Shown: positions 1 to 13,000 of the stretch, piece after piece
How positions within the stretch are numbered: the first letter of the stretch is position 1
Layout of the letters: every line of letters begins with the position of its first letter
Assembly: GCA_034401135.1 (NCBI GenBank)
Contig: JAWZSP010000003.1
Span: forward strand, 4,092,001-4,156,000
DNA: 64,000 nucleotides
Direction: 5' to 3'
DNA from: Volutella citrinella
Lineage: Eukaryota; Ascomycota; Sordariomycetes; Hypocreales; Nectriaceae
Position numbers and translations under genes: made by a program
Notes under the pieces: generated by a model
The model's input: only the letters and a program-made list of their open reading frames with translations
What the model was told of the DNA's origin: nothing
The model's database searches: none

Positions 1-2215
1 GCAAACAAACCATCAACGGACCAAAGGGGAAGAGTACCTGGGGCGAAGGGGGGGCGGCGGGCAGGGCTGATGGCATGCAGCATGCAGTCGAGCATTGGAT
101 CATCAACTTAAGCGCAAGCATCGGGTTGAATGACGGCGTCCTTGCAAGCCTCACACACCACCACCACCACCACCACCACCACTCCGGCCCGTACACGGTA
201 CGACGCTCAGAAGGCCCTGGAGGTGTATCCTTACACCGCACCATACAGGCCACCACACTATGCTGCCCATCTCTGCGCCGAGCCTCAAAGTGAAGCCTCC
301 ACCATATGCCGCTACCACCAGCTCAACATCGAGGGCTCGAGTCCCAGTGTGACCCATCACCTGTCAGTTGATCAAGACAGCCACCGGCGGCAGTGCGCAT
401 GAGATAGGTTCGGAGGACCATCCGGTCCCTTGCTCTCCCCCACACGCCGTCACGCCATGGCGCGTCTCGTTTGACACTTTGACTCTCTTTTCCCACTCAC
501 AAGCCCGGCCGTCACTCTCTTGGCATCTTCAGCCACCCTGGCATCTCTGCCTCGCCAACTAGCCCCCCCCCCTTTGTGCTCCGTAGTCCGTAGGCGAGTT
601 TAAGTGCCGTGCCGGTGTGCGCTTGCCCGACCTCAGCCAGCGAGAGATCGTCGACAGGGCTGAAGGTGCGTCCCCGGGTCCCCGGCGAGCTGGATATTCT
701 GGCGGCGGCCGACTGGAGCGATTTATCGCCGAGTTCTCCGCTTCCCACGGCATTTCAGTGCGTCTCGCGGCATCTCCACGAGGCAGACAAACGACGGCCG
801 CGTCCACCAGACGGCCGCTTGCGCATGCGTCGTAACTCATCAGCTTTGTCCAAGCGTTGCCAGGTCATCAAGTGGATGTCGTGTATGCATTCGTCTCTTC
901 TTGGCATCCATCCGGTTTCGTTGGGCGCCCGGCCAAGAGACCGTCTGCCTGGCCATGGGCGTGAGGTATCAGAATCATGTCGAGCAGAAGACAACCAAAG
1001 CTATGGCCAGGATCTCCTCCCCTGTTTGATCATCTGCCCCAGAATACCAACAACCCATCCCGTTCTGCCAAGCCAACCCCCCTCCCTCCCACCTTTACCT
1101 TCATGCACTAGTATCTGTGCCGACTAAGACCATGGTATATCCGCCCGACGATACCCGGAGATTCCTACGACGAAAGCAGAGTTCTGAGATCGCAGGCCAT
1201 AGGTCATACCGGTGGCACGTTTCTTACCGTTTATACCCGTTCTGTAACACTCGGGAGCTGAAATGTTGTGCAACAGACTGGCGTCCACACCTCACTTGGC
1301 CAACCGCTGCCCCCCCAGGCTTTGCAATCAGCATTTTCAACTGCTAAGCGGCTAAACCAGTCATTGACTTGCTGTCGATTTCGAAAATAGACTGTCCTTG
1401 CTGCGTTGGTTGACATGCCTAAGTAGGTAGGTTGCAGGGTGACTGTCCTGGTTCTCGCTATAGGGTAAGCCAGCATTGATCTTGTCAATCGCCATGAGGT
1501 TGCTCTTTGGGGTATCCTATTCTAATATATTCGTGTTTTGGACGTTTGTTAATACGTAAATGAGCTCATTTCGACGGCAGTATAGTCCCTCGGCATCGCT
1601 GTATAGTCAACTGGTGTCTCGCGTATCTCTTCAGCGCTACTCAACATATTAGAGGGCCATAGCGTTGACGTCTCAGAGAGTTGGACGAGAAGCAGGCTTC
1701 TCCCCGGCCTTCGAAGTGAAATGAATACATTGCTGGTTAAAACAGTAGCTAAGAAGAACAAGCCACAACTTATAAATACAAATTTCCGTCCATCTGCGGC
1801 TACTCACAAGGTTGTGATGCATGTGTAAGCGTAAAGGTAATCAATTGCATCTGAGCCTCCATCGAAGAGTCCTTCTGCGGCGCCAGGGCTTCTATTGCCC
1901 AACACCACCATGATAAAGACGCAGATTGGAGCATTGTCATCATTCCGGAACTCTTGGGCCCTAGTTTGACCCTTCCCCCAGTCATTCTTCTCTTCAAAAA
2001 GCAAATGGAATAAAAAATGCAGGCCATTGCGTTCTCACAATTCAATGCCATCAACACAGGAAAATCGCATCATGTATACATACACTCGCCTGCGGGACCA
2101 TCTTTGGACCCAAAGACGTTGTTGTAGGCCTCTACTGGCTCAGCAAACAAGCCGACTGGCGTAATCCAAGCATCACAAGGACGCCAAGGTTCCCACTACC
2201 CATGGCAACGTAGTT
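1..2215. other. Left-edge intergenic DNA, no supported gene
   Basis: No reading frame here shows a recognisable domain or a convincing exon chain. It holds a CAC/ACC triplet tract near 157-180 and becomes more AT-rich from about 1500. Between 1800 and 2213 both strands carry protein-like open frames (see findings), so a small unmodelled gene cannot be excluded. The far left could be the promoter or 3' region of a gene outside the window. Confidence 0.5.
157..180. repeat. (ACC)8 trinucleotide microsatellite
   Basis: Eight consecutive ACC units are read directly. The tract creates artificial poly-His, poly-Thr and poly-Gly open frames on the two strands, none of which I accept as a gene. Confidence 0.9.
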
Positions 2216-4171
2216 TTACGCAGAGTTTGCCCCTTGCTTTTGATCTTTGTTGTCGACTTTGTTGTCCGCTGTGCTGTAGACGTTGCTGTCGACTTTGCTG
2301 TCGATTTTGGGGTTGTTGCGACGTGCTCGCTTTTGCTGTCTGTTCTTGCACTCTAATGCGTACCCTGGCTCTGTGGCCTTGCGCCATTCAACGTATTCCT
2401 CATATGCCTGTTGGCCCTGGGCGTCTGGCTTCCGAGGTTTCTGTGCTGGTGGTAACCAAGTGGATGCATTTGGGGCTTGCCCCAGAGGCGCATAAGATGA
2501 GAAGATGGGCGTGGGGATTGGCATTGGACTCGGGATCGGACCCGCGCATGGGTGTGAGAAGGTTGACAGAGGCTGTGGCACCATGGGATTCAGAGACAGC
2601 GGGGGCCCCATCCCAAGACCACCAGCCGCAGTGAAATGAAAGTTGGTTGCCAGTGCAGATGGAAACCATGGCGTGGCACCAAAGCACGAAGAGCTAACCA
2701 CAGGCTGGCAAAGGGATGGTGGTTCGGACTGCTTGCCAATGGCGACTGAAAACGACTTGGTTTGGTTAATTGCGTCTGCTGGGGCGGGATACGCAATAGA
2801 TTCCTCTACCGAGTCTGTTTCCTGAACGAAGCGATCGAGCACAGGTGCGTGAGAATGTTTTGTTAATTGCTTGGGGCCTGCGTCGTCCGCGCTTTGCTTT
2901 TGAAAAGAGAGAAACTCCCTGGCCCTAGGGTTGAGGATTGGGGCATCAAAAGCACCGGGAATGGATATGGCGGAATCCCGAGAACTATCCTCTCGGCGGG
3001 ATACGGTAGCATGGGAGGTACCAAGACCAGAGTTAGTGCTGCATGTCTGGGAGGCTCTCCTCGTGTTGACTTGGCTATGCTCCGTTTGATGAGGTTGCTT
3101 CGAAATCTCGGCGGGATGCCAGCTGGGGAATCCGGGCATGCGGTCATCCTTCGAACCATTGCCTTTCGGGACCCTTTTCCGCAGTTTCTGAAGCATCTTT
3201 TCAAATGATTCATTGCGTGAGGGCGAGTCGGCGGTTCCTCCAAGCTGTACACCAGGTTGTAGATACGAAGCCTCCGAATGCCCCTTAGGGTTACAATTCG
3301 TAGGCTCCCTGGGGTCATTGACAGGTGCTGGGCTTTTCTTCGCCGCATGGCGAGCCTTCTCAAACCTGGAAGTGAGATGGATAGGCTGTGAACCTCTGTG
3401 GTTTGCATCACAACATTTAAGCGAAGCTGTCCGCATTCTGGGAGGTGTCTCCTCTGTTGCTTCGATCAAAGCCTTTAGCTCTTTTTCGTGGTCGCTGCGA
3501 GAGAACTCTCGGTGTGTCTTTGTACCTCGTTGAACATGTCGGATGTGGACAAAGCTTGAAAATGGCGAGGCTTCTTTCCGATCCTCTCCTGAACGCGTAG
3601 CTTCGTCTTCAAGAGGAACGAGCTCAAGCAAACTGAGATTTCGACCATTGTAAGAAGCGATTGGGATTTCCCGATGTCCGACGACTCCACACACTCCACT
3701 GTTCCTGGCGAACGCAGGGTGCGACATCTTGTTCGCGTCTTTATAGGATATACCCGACACGGCATATTCTTGGTTGCTCCCAAGACTAGAACTACAGTTG
3801 GTAGAGGCTACATGCTCCCAATCGTCAGAGCCCTTGTCTTCCCAGCCGGTTGTGTTGGCAGAGTCAATGTGATGATGACCCTCAATTGTTGCTTGCTGGA
3901 GCTCGCTCGGCTGACAGCTGTTTTGGGATGGTTGGGATAACTCGCTCAGCGAAGATGTCGCACCTCGTCTCCGCCAGTTGGGGTTCTTCATCGCTTCCAC
4001 AAACTTTGATGTGGAATGAAGCTCATCTGAAAATCCTGAGCGCGGAAGGCTAATGATTGAAATGTCATCGGTTGAGTCTTCGGACATGGAAAGAGACTGG
4101 TCCGTCTTGCTCAGGAAACGCCTGCCGGACTTTGGTCGACCGGCGAGACCAGTGATTGAAACCATTGACAT
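2216..4171 (-). CDS. Large disordered fungal protein of unknown function
   Basis: This is a single-exon frame of 651 codons. I start it at the ATG at 4171 (N-terminus MSMVSITGLAG) because the seven codons upstream open with GTG. The protein is rich in Ser, Pro, Gln and charged residues and shows no membrane segment, signal peptide or domain I recognise. The N-terminal 90 residues (with a KNPNWRRRG stretch) and the C-terminal part (a YEEYVEWRKATEPGYALE segment followed by a basic KNRQQKRARR run) look the most constrained. The basic run could act as a nuclear localisation signal, which is inference. The last 25 residues are low-complexity Lys/Asp/Asn. A spliced alternative C-terminus is possible but I found no good donor. 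The length and the absence of stops support a real gene; its function is unknown. Confidence 0.75.
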   Translation of the reverse strand: MSMVSITGLAGRPKSGRRFLSKTDQSLSMSEDSTDDISIISLPRSGFSDELHSTSKFVEAMKNPNWRRRGATSSLSELSQPSQNSCQPSELQQATIEGHHHIDSANTTGWEDKGSDDWEHVASTNCSSSLGSNQEYAVSGISYKDANKMSHPAFARNSGVCGVVGHREIPIASYNGRNLSLLELVPLEDEATRSGEDRKEASPFSSFVHIRHVQRGTKTHREFSRSDHEKELKALIEATEETPPRMRTASLKCCDANHRGSQPIHLTSRFEKARHAAKKSPAPVNDPREPTNCNPKGHSEASYLQPGVQLGGTADSPSRNESFEKMLQKLRKRVPKGNGSKDDRMPGFPSWHPAEISKQPHQTEHSQVNTRRASQTCSTNSGLGTSHATVSRREDSSRDSAISIPGAFDAPILNPRAREFLSFQKQSADDAGPKQLTKHSHAPVLDRFVQETDSVEESIAYPAPADAINQTKSFSVAIGKQSEPPSLCQPVVSSSCFGATPWFPSALATNFHFTAAGGLGMGPPLSLNPMVPQPLSTFSHPCAGPIPSPMPIPTPIFSSYAPLGQAPNASTWLPPAQKPRKPDAQGQQAYEEYVEWRKATEPGYALECKNRQQKRARRNNPKIDSKVDSNVYSTADNKVDNKDQKQGANSA

Positions 4172-5358
4172 GGTGATGTGGGAGTATAACACACTAGGGC
4201 TGATAAGGTTGCCTGACCGCGAAGCATGCAGACAGTTGCTCGCACAATGGGGCTTCGGTGCAACGAGAAGCTAGCGAGGTTTCAGGGCGTTTTGGGGATT
4301 TGAGGCGACGAAGAGAAACGGAGATCGATAGGAACGCGAGGTAGGTCAATGAAGAGACAGATGGGGGTGCTAAATACAAGTTTCGCCTCAGACGAAACCC
4401 ACGAGCCGAACACTACAAGATCCCAGTGTCAGCTGCTGCTTGATTGGGAGAGGGAGAGCGGGACTCTGGCGACCCAAAAAAGAACTTACAAGAAATTGAG
4501 AGTGGGGTCCTGGGGGAAAGATGATTGATAGTTGGTCTGGGGCGCGGAATAGTAGCAAGTCTGATGGAAGAAGAAAGCAGGCTGAAGAACGCTTTGGTGG
4601 AAGGGCAATCTTGTGGTGATCGCTGGAGGAAACACTCCCAGAGCTGGAGTTTCTCGAGAAGATGCCTAAATGCTATGCGTAGCACGAAAAGGGATCCAAA
4701 AAAAGGTGAGACTGCTGCTAGAAAACAAGCCTTGGGGCAGCTTTTGGGAGACGATGAAGTGAAGAGACTACCTTAGGCGAGGGAGAGATGTGGTGCGAAA
4801 ATAGGAAGGAGTGGTTGGCGCGGAGGAGAAGGAGGAAGGGAAGGGGAGACGAGGCTGAAAATCTAGCAGCTTCCAAGGACTGATGGATCGAGTGGCTGCA
4901 CTGCACGGCACTGCACGGCACTGCACTCGCTGTTGACTTATCGATAGGTGGCAGACGTGCTCGAGCTCCGAGATGCGGGCGTCAATCCCTGGGATCCTGC
5001 TCAGATGTTTCTCAGACACCCACAGGATTCGAAATAGGTGATTCTTCCTTTCCTAGTCAGCCGGTTTTCCAGATGCGGCACCAGGGGGGTACAAAAGGGG
5101 GAATGTTTGTGACGGAGAGGCGAGAGCGGACGGAAACGAAGACGGACTAGTCAAGTAGTAGGCACTTCAGCGTCGATAACCATATAAATGTCCTTTCCGC
5201 AACACTACACCAAACAAGCACGCCAGATAGTAAGAAAACCAGAATGCCCATTCCATCAGATTCAAAACTTGCCCCCTTTCCGGCATTGACCGGCCACATG
5301 GGGCCACCCTCCATCGCTCTCGCTCGTCGGTTTCTGCTATATTTGCTGACACAATCCC
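4172..5358. other. Intergenic: promoter of the 651-residue gene and 3' flank of the AIM24 gene
   Basis: Both neighbours are on the minus strand, so this stretch should hold the 3' UTR of the AIM24 gene and the promoter and 5' UTR of the downstream gene. Apart from the short tandem repeat at 4901-4926 I see no feature. Small frames here lack any recognisable protein character. Confidence 0.6.
4901..4926. repeat. Tandem 10-bp repeat, 2.6 copies
   Basis: The unit CTGCACGGCA occurs twice in direct succession, followed by six bases of a third copy. It lies about 730 bp upstream of the start codon of the minus-strand gene at 2216-4171, so it may sit in that promoter. No function is known. Confidence 0.85.
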
Positions 5359-7009
5359 TCATCCCTGGTATTGCTGTCCAGACACATACGCAGCGAATGC
5401 TCTCTGTTGTAGCCGTTAACTATACTCATCCTGAACAGCTTGGATGCAGTTTTCACTTACTCCATTGCGGGTTTGCATGAAGACGGTACCCGGTCCCGTG
5501 AACTTGCACACGAGTCCTTCCCCTGAAGCCATGCCGGAAATAATACCTCCTGATGCTACTCTCTCCATCACATACTTGCAGTTCCACGCAACGAGATGGC
5601 CGTTATCAATGATGTATTTCTCTCCCTCAACCAACTGAGTAATCGTGTCAGAAACTCTGCCGGATATCGGACACGTGCGACAGGAAACCACTTACGTCTT
5701 TCTTGATGATGGCGCCGAAACTTGAGATCCAAAGGAGACCGGTGCCGCTCATCTTGTATGTCCAAAGACCTTCACCACTGAAAATGGCCTTGCTGATGCT
5801 CTGCCGCTTTGTATCCTTGATGACACCCTGCGTGGAGGCCAGATACGCATCCTGACCGACCGTCCATGATTCCTTACCACCGAGACGGAGGACGTTGATG
5901 TCGCCAAGAGATAGTGGGGCGAAAATGACTTCGCCGGGGCCGATGAAGGTCGAACTGGCGATGTCACCGCCGGAAATCACCTTCTTCATGCTGAATTTGA
6001 TCTGTCCCTTGAGAGTGACTGTCGGCGACATGGCAAGCATGGCCCCCGGCTTCGCTGCCAATGGACATCCGACAGCTAGCTGAATTGTTAGAATGGTGTT
6101 TGTATCCCGGTGGCTAATCCTGAAGCCGCCTCCATTGAATGTGCCAACGTCATCATTTGTTTCTTGAATACCGACAAACTGGCCAGCGGCAGGTGCCCCA
6201 GAGGCCATCCATGCTGAGCTTCCCGGAGCTGCCTCGCTCTGCTGTGCAGTTGGAGGCGCCTGCTGAACCTTTTCTTGGGGATAGCCGGCTCCAGTGTCTT
6301 CGAAGGGCGGCGGCGGAGCGTCAAACTGCGGCGGTGCGGCCGCCGGGGCGGGCCTTACGGCCACGGAGGCTTGCTGCTGATGCTGAGGAGGTGGTGTCTG
6401 ATACTGCTGCTGAGCAGACACTGAAGCGGGAGGGGCAGGATACTGCGGGGTCGGCGGAGTAGGCTGCTGGGTAGGTGGCGGAGGATACTGAACCTGGGCC
6501 GGCGAGGGTTTTTGTTGCTGGTGAGGCGATGATTGAGCGGCAGCGGCGGATGGAGGAGGCGGATAGTGAACTGGTGTTGGCTGCTGGATCGGAGCTTGCT
6601 GGGGAGAAGGAGTTTGCTGGGGAGGCGGTGGGTAGCTCTGGGTAGACTGCGCCTGGGGCGGAGGAGGGTAGAACTGTGTTCGGTTCGCGGGAGGTGAGGT
6701 AGGCGGCGGCGCAAAATATTGCTGCTGTCCGGGCTGTAGTGGCGACACTGGCGACACTGTTCTCGTCGACGAAAGTCAGCTTCCGAGCCGTCTGTCGGTG
6801 AGTATAGCTTGCAATGGGACGAACCTGCGGGCGCTGGCGCTGGCGGTTGTGCTGCGGCGCCGGGTGGTGCTGAATCCTCATGGTTAGCCAGGCGTCAACA
6901 AACGAGACAGTCGTGTCAAGAGTCGCAATTGGCGACAGCGATGGCCAAGTTGCGAGCTGGGTGGTGGTTAAGGCCTGGACTCACGGGGATAGTAGTGTTG
7001 GCCGGACAT
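5359..7009 (-). CDS. AIM24-family mitochondrial protein, Pro/Gln-rich N-terminus
   Basis: Five exons by GT-AG junctions: 7009-6985, 6869-6825, 6756-5696, 5634-5461 and 5403-5359, giving 449 residues. The start MSGQHYYPP lies in a 25-nt first exon. Residues to about 180 are a proline/glutamine-rich, probably disordered region. The rest is the AIM24 (DUF124, tubby-C-like beta) domain, with typical stretches such as [42 protein letters not shown] and the final QTRN...AFAAYVSG. In yeast the family member Aim24 is a mitochondrial inner-membrane protein linked to MICOS and respiratory function. Many fungal paralogues, like this one, lack an obvious presequence, so the location here is uncertain. 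The second intron has a slightly unusual GTTCGT donor but a good CTGAC branch site. Phase and family endings agree at every junction. Confidence 0.88.
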
Positions 7010-10000
7010 GGTGAGGATGGCTGGACGAGCTGCCGGTGTTGATGGATGAAGACGCACAGTGGGACAGAGGAGTTGGAATCGGAATGTGTGGACGACAGAA
7101 AAGTTGGGAGAGCTCTTTTACAAAAGAAAGAGCTCATGAGACCCTAGAACTGCTGGTGTAATGCGCGGCGGGCAAGCTCCTGGTCATGGATCCTGGCAGA
7201 CACCCCATCCGTGCCAAGCTCCAACACCACTCTGCCCCGCACCTACTACCTTGGGTACTAACTGGCTAATCAATGTGGTGAGGAATGTCCGTGGCTCTAC
7301 CATTTGCGTGGCCGCTGGTGCACTTCTTTCCGAGAGTGCCGTGACCCCTACGCCAGCTGGGGTGACTGGCCTGTCTCGGGCAGAGTCTAAAAATATAAAA
7401 ATGTCAACCTCGAGCCCGAATTGCCGTCTCATGAGCTGCAACCCGCCGACATGACGGGACATGGAACTGGGCATCAACCCACGGCCGCATGCGATGATGG
7501 CCTAGCTCCCGCCCATCACCAGCCCACCCAATCAGCTGTCTGGACATGGCCAGGGGACTCTGGTGGAGACAGCCGATGCCCAGCCTTTAAGCGCTGTCGC
7601 GGGGCAAGTCGCGGCGCTTAGACGTGCTCTGGCTTAATACGGCCCTCCCATTGGTCGCGAGTGTGTCGGAGGCAAAGCACCACCAGCTGATTGATGTCTC
7701 TCGAAAGTGACTGTTCAGCAGGCCGCTCTTGCTTCTCCAACCTGTCGCGGCCCTGGAATGGATTGGTGGCCTGCGAGTGGCAATAAACTGTCATTAAGTA
7801 GGCCCTACCAATCAAGGAACGCGGGCATTTTTAGAACGGAGCGGCCCAAGGCCGGCCTTTGACAATGGTGGGCCAGAGTTTATTTGCCCTGGCATGCTCA
7901 CGCAATGATGGCGATGATTTCCAAGTCAGGCAGATCAAGAGGCAAAGAGGCAAAAAGGCAAAAAGACATACAACAGCGAGGATTCCCCAATCGTCACCGA
8001 CCTGGGTACTAGTTCGCCGCTTCTAGGCTTGACTAGGGGGGAGCAAACGAGACCCCGTATTTTCCGAGAGCTATGGTCGTATGTGCTTCGAGGGGCTGTT
8101 GGTTGAGGCTATATCCTCAGCCATGATTCTCTCTTTTCGTCGAGCTGGAGGTGCCAGGGAATAAATGGCGAGGATCATCACCTCAGGTGTACTGGGCCGG
8201 TCAACAAATTGCCCAACAGGACTGATATCGCAACGTACATGGATGCTATAGCCTCTTCACGGCTTGCACTTCCGTCGGACGGCTTCTTGGCCTCGCCTAT
8301 TGAGCCCCCAACGCTGGTCAGATCTATCCCTTCGAAGTCACACTTTCATATACCATTAGTGCAAAGTTTTAACGTCCAAGGTGTGTTGGGTCCTGCCCTG
8401 GGAGGTCTGGTTGCTGCCGCAATGGGTTGCTTTAAACATACTGAGAGTAGTATCATTTTATAGATGGCCAATGCGGATGCCCTGTTGACATCACTCCAAG
8501 CTTCCAATGAAGCGAAAATCTGGAATGCAGAGAACATGTTGTCAACGTTCGTTTTCTGGAGCCGAATGCCAGAAACCGCAGTAGGCGAATGTGGGTGGCT
8601 GGTTTCCCAAGTTAATTGATCTTTCGCTCAACGACTGACTGCTCGGCCCGCCTGTCAAGACTGAGTCTGGACTTCGCAAATCTCTATATCATAGGTAACC
8701 TTCCCGGTGGCGGCTTCTGGCCATGGATTTAAGTAAAGAAGCTTTGCCACAGGATAATGATGTGGGCCAAAGTGACTCGGAGCCGCAGACGCGTGCTAGG
8801 TTTGGACTTCACCCAGCACCAGGGTGAATGCATGAACCAACTAGAATGGTGAAGAGGACTCAAGTGACTCACTGAGATGACAATCATATGCGTCTCGATG
8901 TGCCCATAACGTGCAGCTGGAATGTGGATGGGTTATCTCATCGCACAGCTGCTCGCCTGGCCAAATCAATGCAATGGATGGGAAACATTGCGTCGACGAT
9001 CATGACATCCGAGATGCCCGAATTCAAGCGAGATTCTAAAAGATCTGAGATGTGCCAGGATATGATCATGAGACCTGCTTGACCTAGATCTGTGGGTCGC
9101 CGTTTGTTTTTTTGATCCGCGAGTTCGGAAACGTGGGCCAGTAAGTCTTGGCAGAGCAAGTCCCTTCACATCACCAACGTCTACCAGTACCTTGCTGTTA
9201 CCGATGGCGTCAACGGCATACCGGCTGGTGAGAACTACCCGAGCTTATTCGATTCTTGAAAAATCATGGAGCCACCCGTCACATGGGCTGCACGGGAACA
9301 GGATAGAGCTTGTCGCAGTGCTTGTGCCGTAGCACCACCCTCATGCCACATCTCAGGGTGGTTTGGCGCCACGGACCCAGGTATTCGGAAAGACGATAAG
9401 AGAGGGTGACTCCAATTGTGTCTGGAAGTGGCTACGTTGAAATTGGAATTCGCTGATGAATAAGCTTTTGGGGTTGCTGTCGAGAGCCCAGAAGCCTGAA
9501 TGCGATGGAGACTCCAGTCTATCGGGCTAATGAGTGAAGGTTTGGCGCCACGGCCAAGAACAGGCAATTGGATCGATCTTTGCTGAAGCACGGAATTAGA
9601 GCGCGTTATGCGGACCGGGCATTGCGTGAATGTATGTAGTAGCTCTGGAGGAGACTGATGTTCCTTTGACGGATGCTGCTTGAATCTAGACGGATCCTCA
9701 CGTTGGGGCAAAGGCCTATCGGAATTAGCATCGTAGAGGGCAGTATGATCGGAACCAGAAAGGTTACTGGGCTTCTATAATCATCGGGTTTACTGTGAAG
9801 GAAAGCACCGGGAGAATGTGGTGTCTCACCAAGACGACCACCCGCCTCAGCCGATAAGCTTTTGGTCGTATGGACATTCTTCCCTCATGAAAGGCCCCTT
9901 TGACCGTCGGCGACACAGGTGGATGCTATACTATAAAACAAATCATTACTGGCGTAATCTCCAGTGTCTGTCCAGTATCGCGGTGGAATTTAGACCATTT

Positions 10001-13000
10001 CCCTGGGTCAATGGACTGCGTAGAGAACACACACGATCAAGATGCGAACGATTGCCGGCGGCCGCCCAGCGCTGGTCAAAGCTTTGGGCCCTGTCGGGAG
10101 ATTGATGGGAGTGGATCTGGGTCCTGATCGTGCCGAAGGCCCTGTCAAGCTACTGTGCTGACTGGCCAATGGCAGACAGTAAGGGCATAAAATGCAATGC
10201 ACCAGATGCACGCAACGCAGCTGACGGCCAACGCCCATGCAGCTAGAATCTTGCATGACAAGAGACTGTCATGGAGATGCTTGACGGGATTGGTGGGTTG
10301 CCGTAGCCGGCTAATCCACGAAGTGAGCCTCGATGGTTGCCTAAACACCAACTCCTCGCTCAACGGCTGATCCAAGCAGAGTCGCTGCGAACTTTGTGAG
10401 GAGAAGTCTGCTTTTTGCTGGTGTACATCGATGGGCGGCTACTGACGCGGATGCGAGAATCACGGCTGGAAGATCGATCCTGTGGTGAAATGCGGAAGAA
10501 AGCATATCGCGCCAAGAATTCCCTCCCAGGTCCAGACCTGCGAAAATGGCGCGAGACAGAGAGTCAATTATGGGGCGCCGTCGTGGCCACGGTAATGGAT
10601 CAGGGTGGCATGTGCGACTCAACCCAGACACGTGGATCAGGCTTGAAGGCGTTATCAATGACTCAATGAAGCTCGGTAGCTAACTTGCTCCTCGTGCCCG
10701 TGGGCGAGCAGGAATGCGGGTGCGACGTTGAGCCGCCCTCACGATATCCTGGCTGGCTGAAGTCGTAAAGACCCAGTGCCAAGGCGGCCAAGGGTGCTGA
10801 TGGGAGGTCCAAGACCAGTGGCAAGCGGTTAGTGCTGAGAGCAGTGGGAGGGAGATGAGTGGGCCAATGGCAAGTGTCAGGGGTTAAAGAGTCGGAGTCC
10901 ATCGCCCAGAGCAGGGTCGGTCGGACGTCAGCAAAATACGCGTCCAATCTGAAGCCAGGACGCGATATTTTTACAGAATGCCGAGCGAAGCGGACGAACG
11001 CCTACCGATTGGGGAATCTTTGCTTGGAAGGTAGAGCGAAACGGAGGCATAGCAGGGCAGCAAGGGGCCGAGGGCAACATCGCCAGGGCACGCGCCCCGG
11101 CAGCGGCCCATCGAGCGGCCCATGGGCGGCCCGACATTAAGGGAAGGGATTGAAGTGGGCGAAATCGAGCATCAGTGGGCCGACGAGTGGCCTAAGCACG
11201 TCTGACTCGTTAACTGTCGACGCCGGCGTGGTGCTCGAAGGCTGAGTAGACGGACGCTCTGGACTGAAATGGCGAAGTCGACGGAGTCGACGGACGAGCT
11301 TTCGGACGAGAGCCTCTGCAGGGGATAGCGTCGGAGATCCTTCCGTGCTTGTTGGGACCGGGCTGGTACCGTCGACCATCAGGGAACATGGCCTCGGCCC
11401 ACAACCGCTGCATCGGGACCCCAGTTTCAGGTACTGGCGGGGTTCTGTCTACGGCAATCGAGACTCCCGGTCATGATCCCTCCACTTCAAGGTGCCTTCC
11501 AGGTTGTTTCCTTCGTTCTTTTTCGCTCCCCATGTTCGAGTCGATTGGTTCCTGGCATAAGCCTCCAGGCTCCCTGTGGAATCTCCGGGCTTCCCTGGAA
11601 CTCCTGGCTGGCTCCTGTTAGTCTGTGACGGGATGGCTGCTCCCTCCAGAGCGACTAGCACACCGACCGGCTGACGAGGTGCCAGCCCAACCAGTTCTGG
11701 CTCGTCGTTGCGAGCGCCTGTGCTTCCTTGTGTCTCACTAATTACTGGACCAGGGCTCGCCGGCGGCCAGGCTCGGCCTCAATGGCTGCCCGTTTTTGCC
11801 TGCCCAGTGCATTGGCCAGCCAGCACAGGCTTCCATGCGTCGAGCATGGACAGTGATAACGCTCGACCGGGTGCAGCAATTACCCCGTACTGGGCCCAAA
11901 GACGCACAGAAAACGGGAGAGTGGGTCATCAAAGTGGGCTATCGTCCGAGACAGGTACCAGCGCAGAGGGTCGAGACGTACCGTCGGGAACCCACGATGG
12001 GGAGCTCGCATTCCAGTCGCTGCTTGGCCACCACTGCTCACACCCAGCATTGGGAGACCGCCCAAGTCTGAACTACCGCTAGTCCGTCGCCCGTGGTCTG
12101 TCCGGGGCGGCGCCCAGCACCTTCGGGTACAGTACCTGGGGCAAGTACTCCTAGTAGTAGTAGTAGTACCTCCTGCACTCTCCTTGGAGGCAACACCTCA
12201 AACCCTCGCGGGTCTGTGTCCAAACTGTGTTCGATCGACCATCGCCACGCTCGTTCCTGTCTGTAGCCGCTGATGATGGCAGTACATTTGGCGGAGCGAC
12301 TGGCGCGTGCGTGACAGCTGCCCTCTCCCAACTACACGGCGTCGGGTTGACGGGTCGGAGCTTTGTGCAAGTGAGAGCCTGTGAGGTTACATTTTAGAGT
12401 TGGAGGGTGACATGTACCAGGGCCGCAGCAAAGTACCGGCAGGAGGGAGTGGAGGGCGAGGCGATTGGCATGCAGCTGGCAAGGACCCGCCATCGCCCGT
12501 TTTATGGATGTACCACTCACGAGGCGGTATTCCTCACCGTAGACAAGCGGGCTTTGGCAGCGTGGCTCGCCTAATCTCGCCCTCGCCAATCAGTGACAGC
12601 TTTCGCTTCGTCAAGCAGAGAAGCAAACATCCGGATGACGTCTTGGTATGAGACACCAGTGGCCCCGTAAGGCGGGAATACCTCTGCCTGGACAGTGCCG
12701 AGAAAATCTTCGCCTTCCTTTTGGTGCAGCATCTGAGACGCACGACGGCAGAAGGCATGCGGGCAGCAAGGCGATGCAAGACAATCAACGGACAACAAGA
12801 CAAGTAGGCTCTGGGCGTGTTTCGCAAAGCCGACAGGGCCCTGATCCAAGCAAGCGAACAGGGACAGATCGATTCAATACTCACCACATGGGTCCGGGTT
12901 ATTAGTGTCTTATCAACCAACCGAAAACGGAGAGCCGTTGGCGACGGCGGCGGTGGTGCACTGGTGCTGTTGCTGGAGAGCTCCTCGCGCTGCTCACTCC

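Noticed and set aside
130..402. Poly-Thr/His small protein
   Set aside because: Created by the (ACC)8 tract; no start context, no homology-like segment, shadows in several frames.
8209..8463. Frame with a GPALGGLVAAAMG stretch resembling a transporter motif
   Set aside because: Only a dozen residues resemble an MFS motif; no other transporter helices on either side, so chance is more likely than a pseudogene.
9235..9711. 158-codon minus-strand frame in the gene-poor region
   Set aside because: No domain, signal peptide or splice partners; composition like random sequence. Kept as non-coding until transcript data exist.
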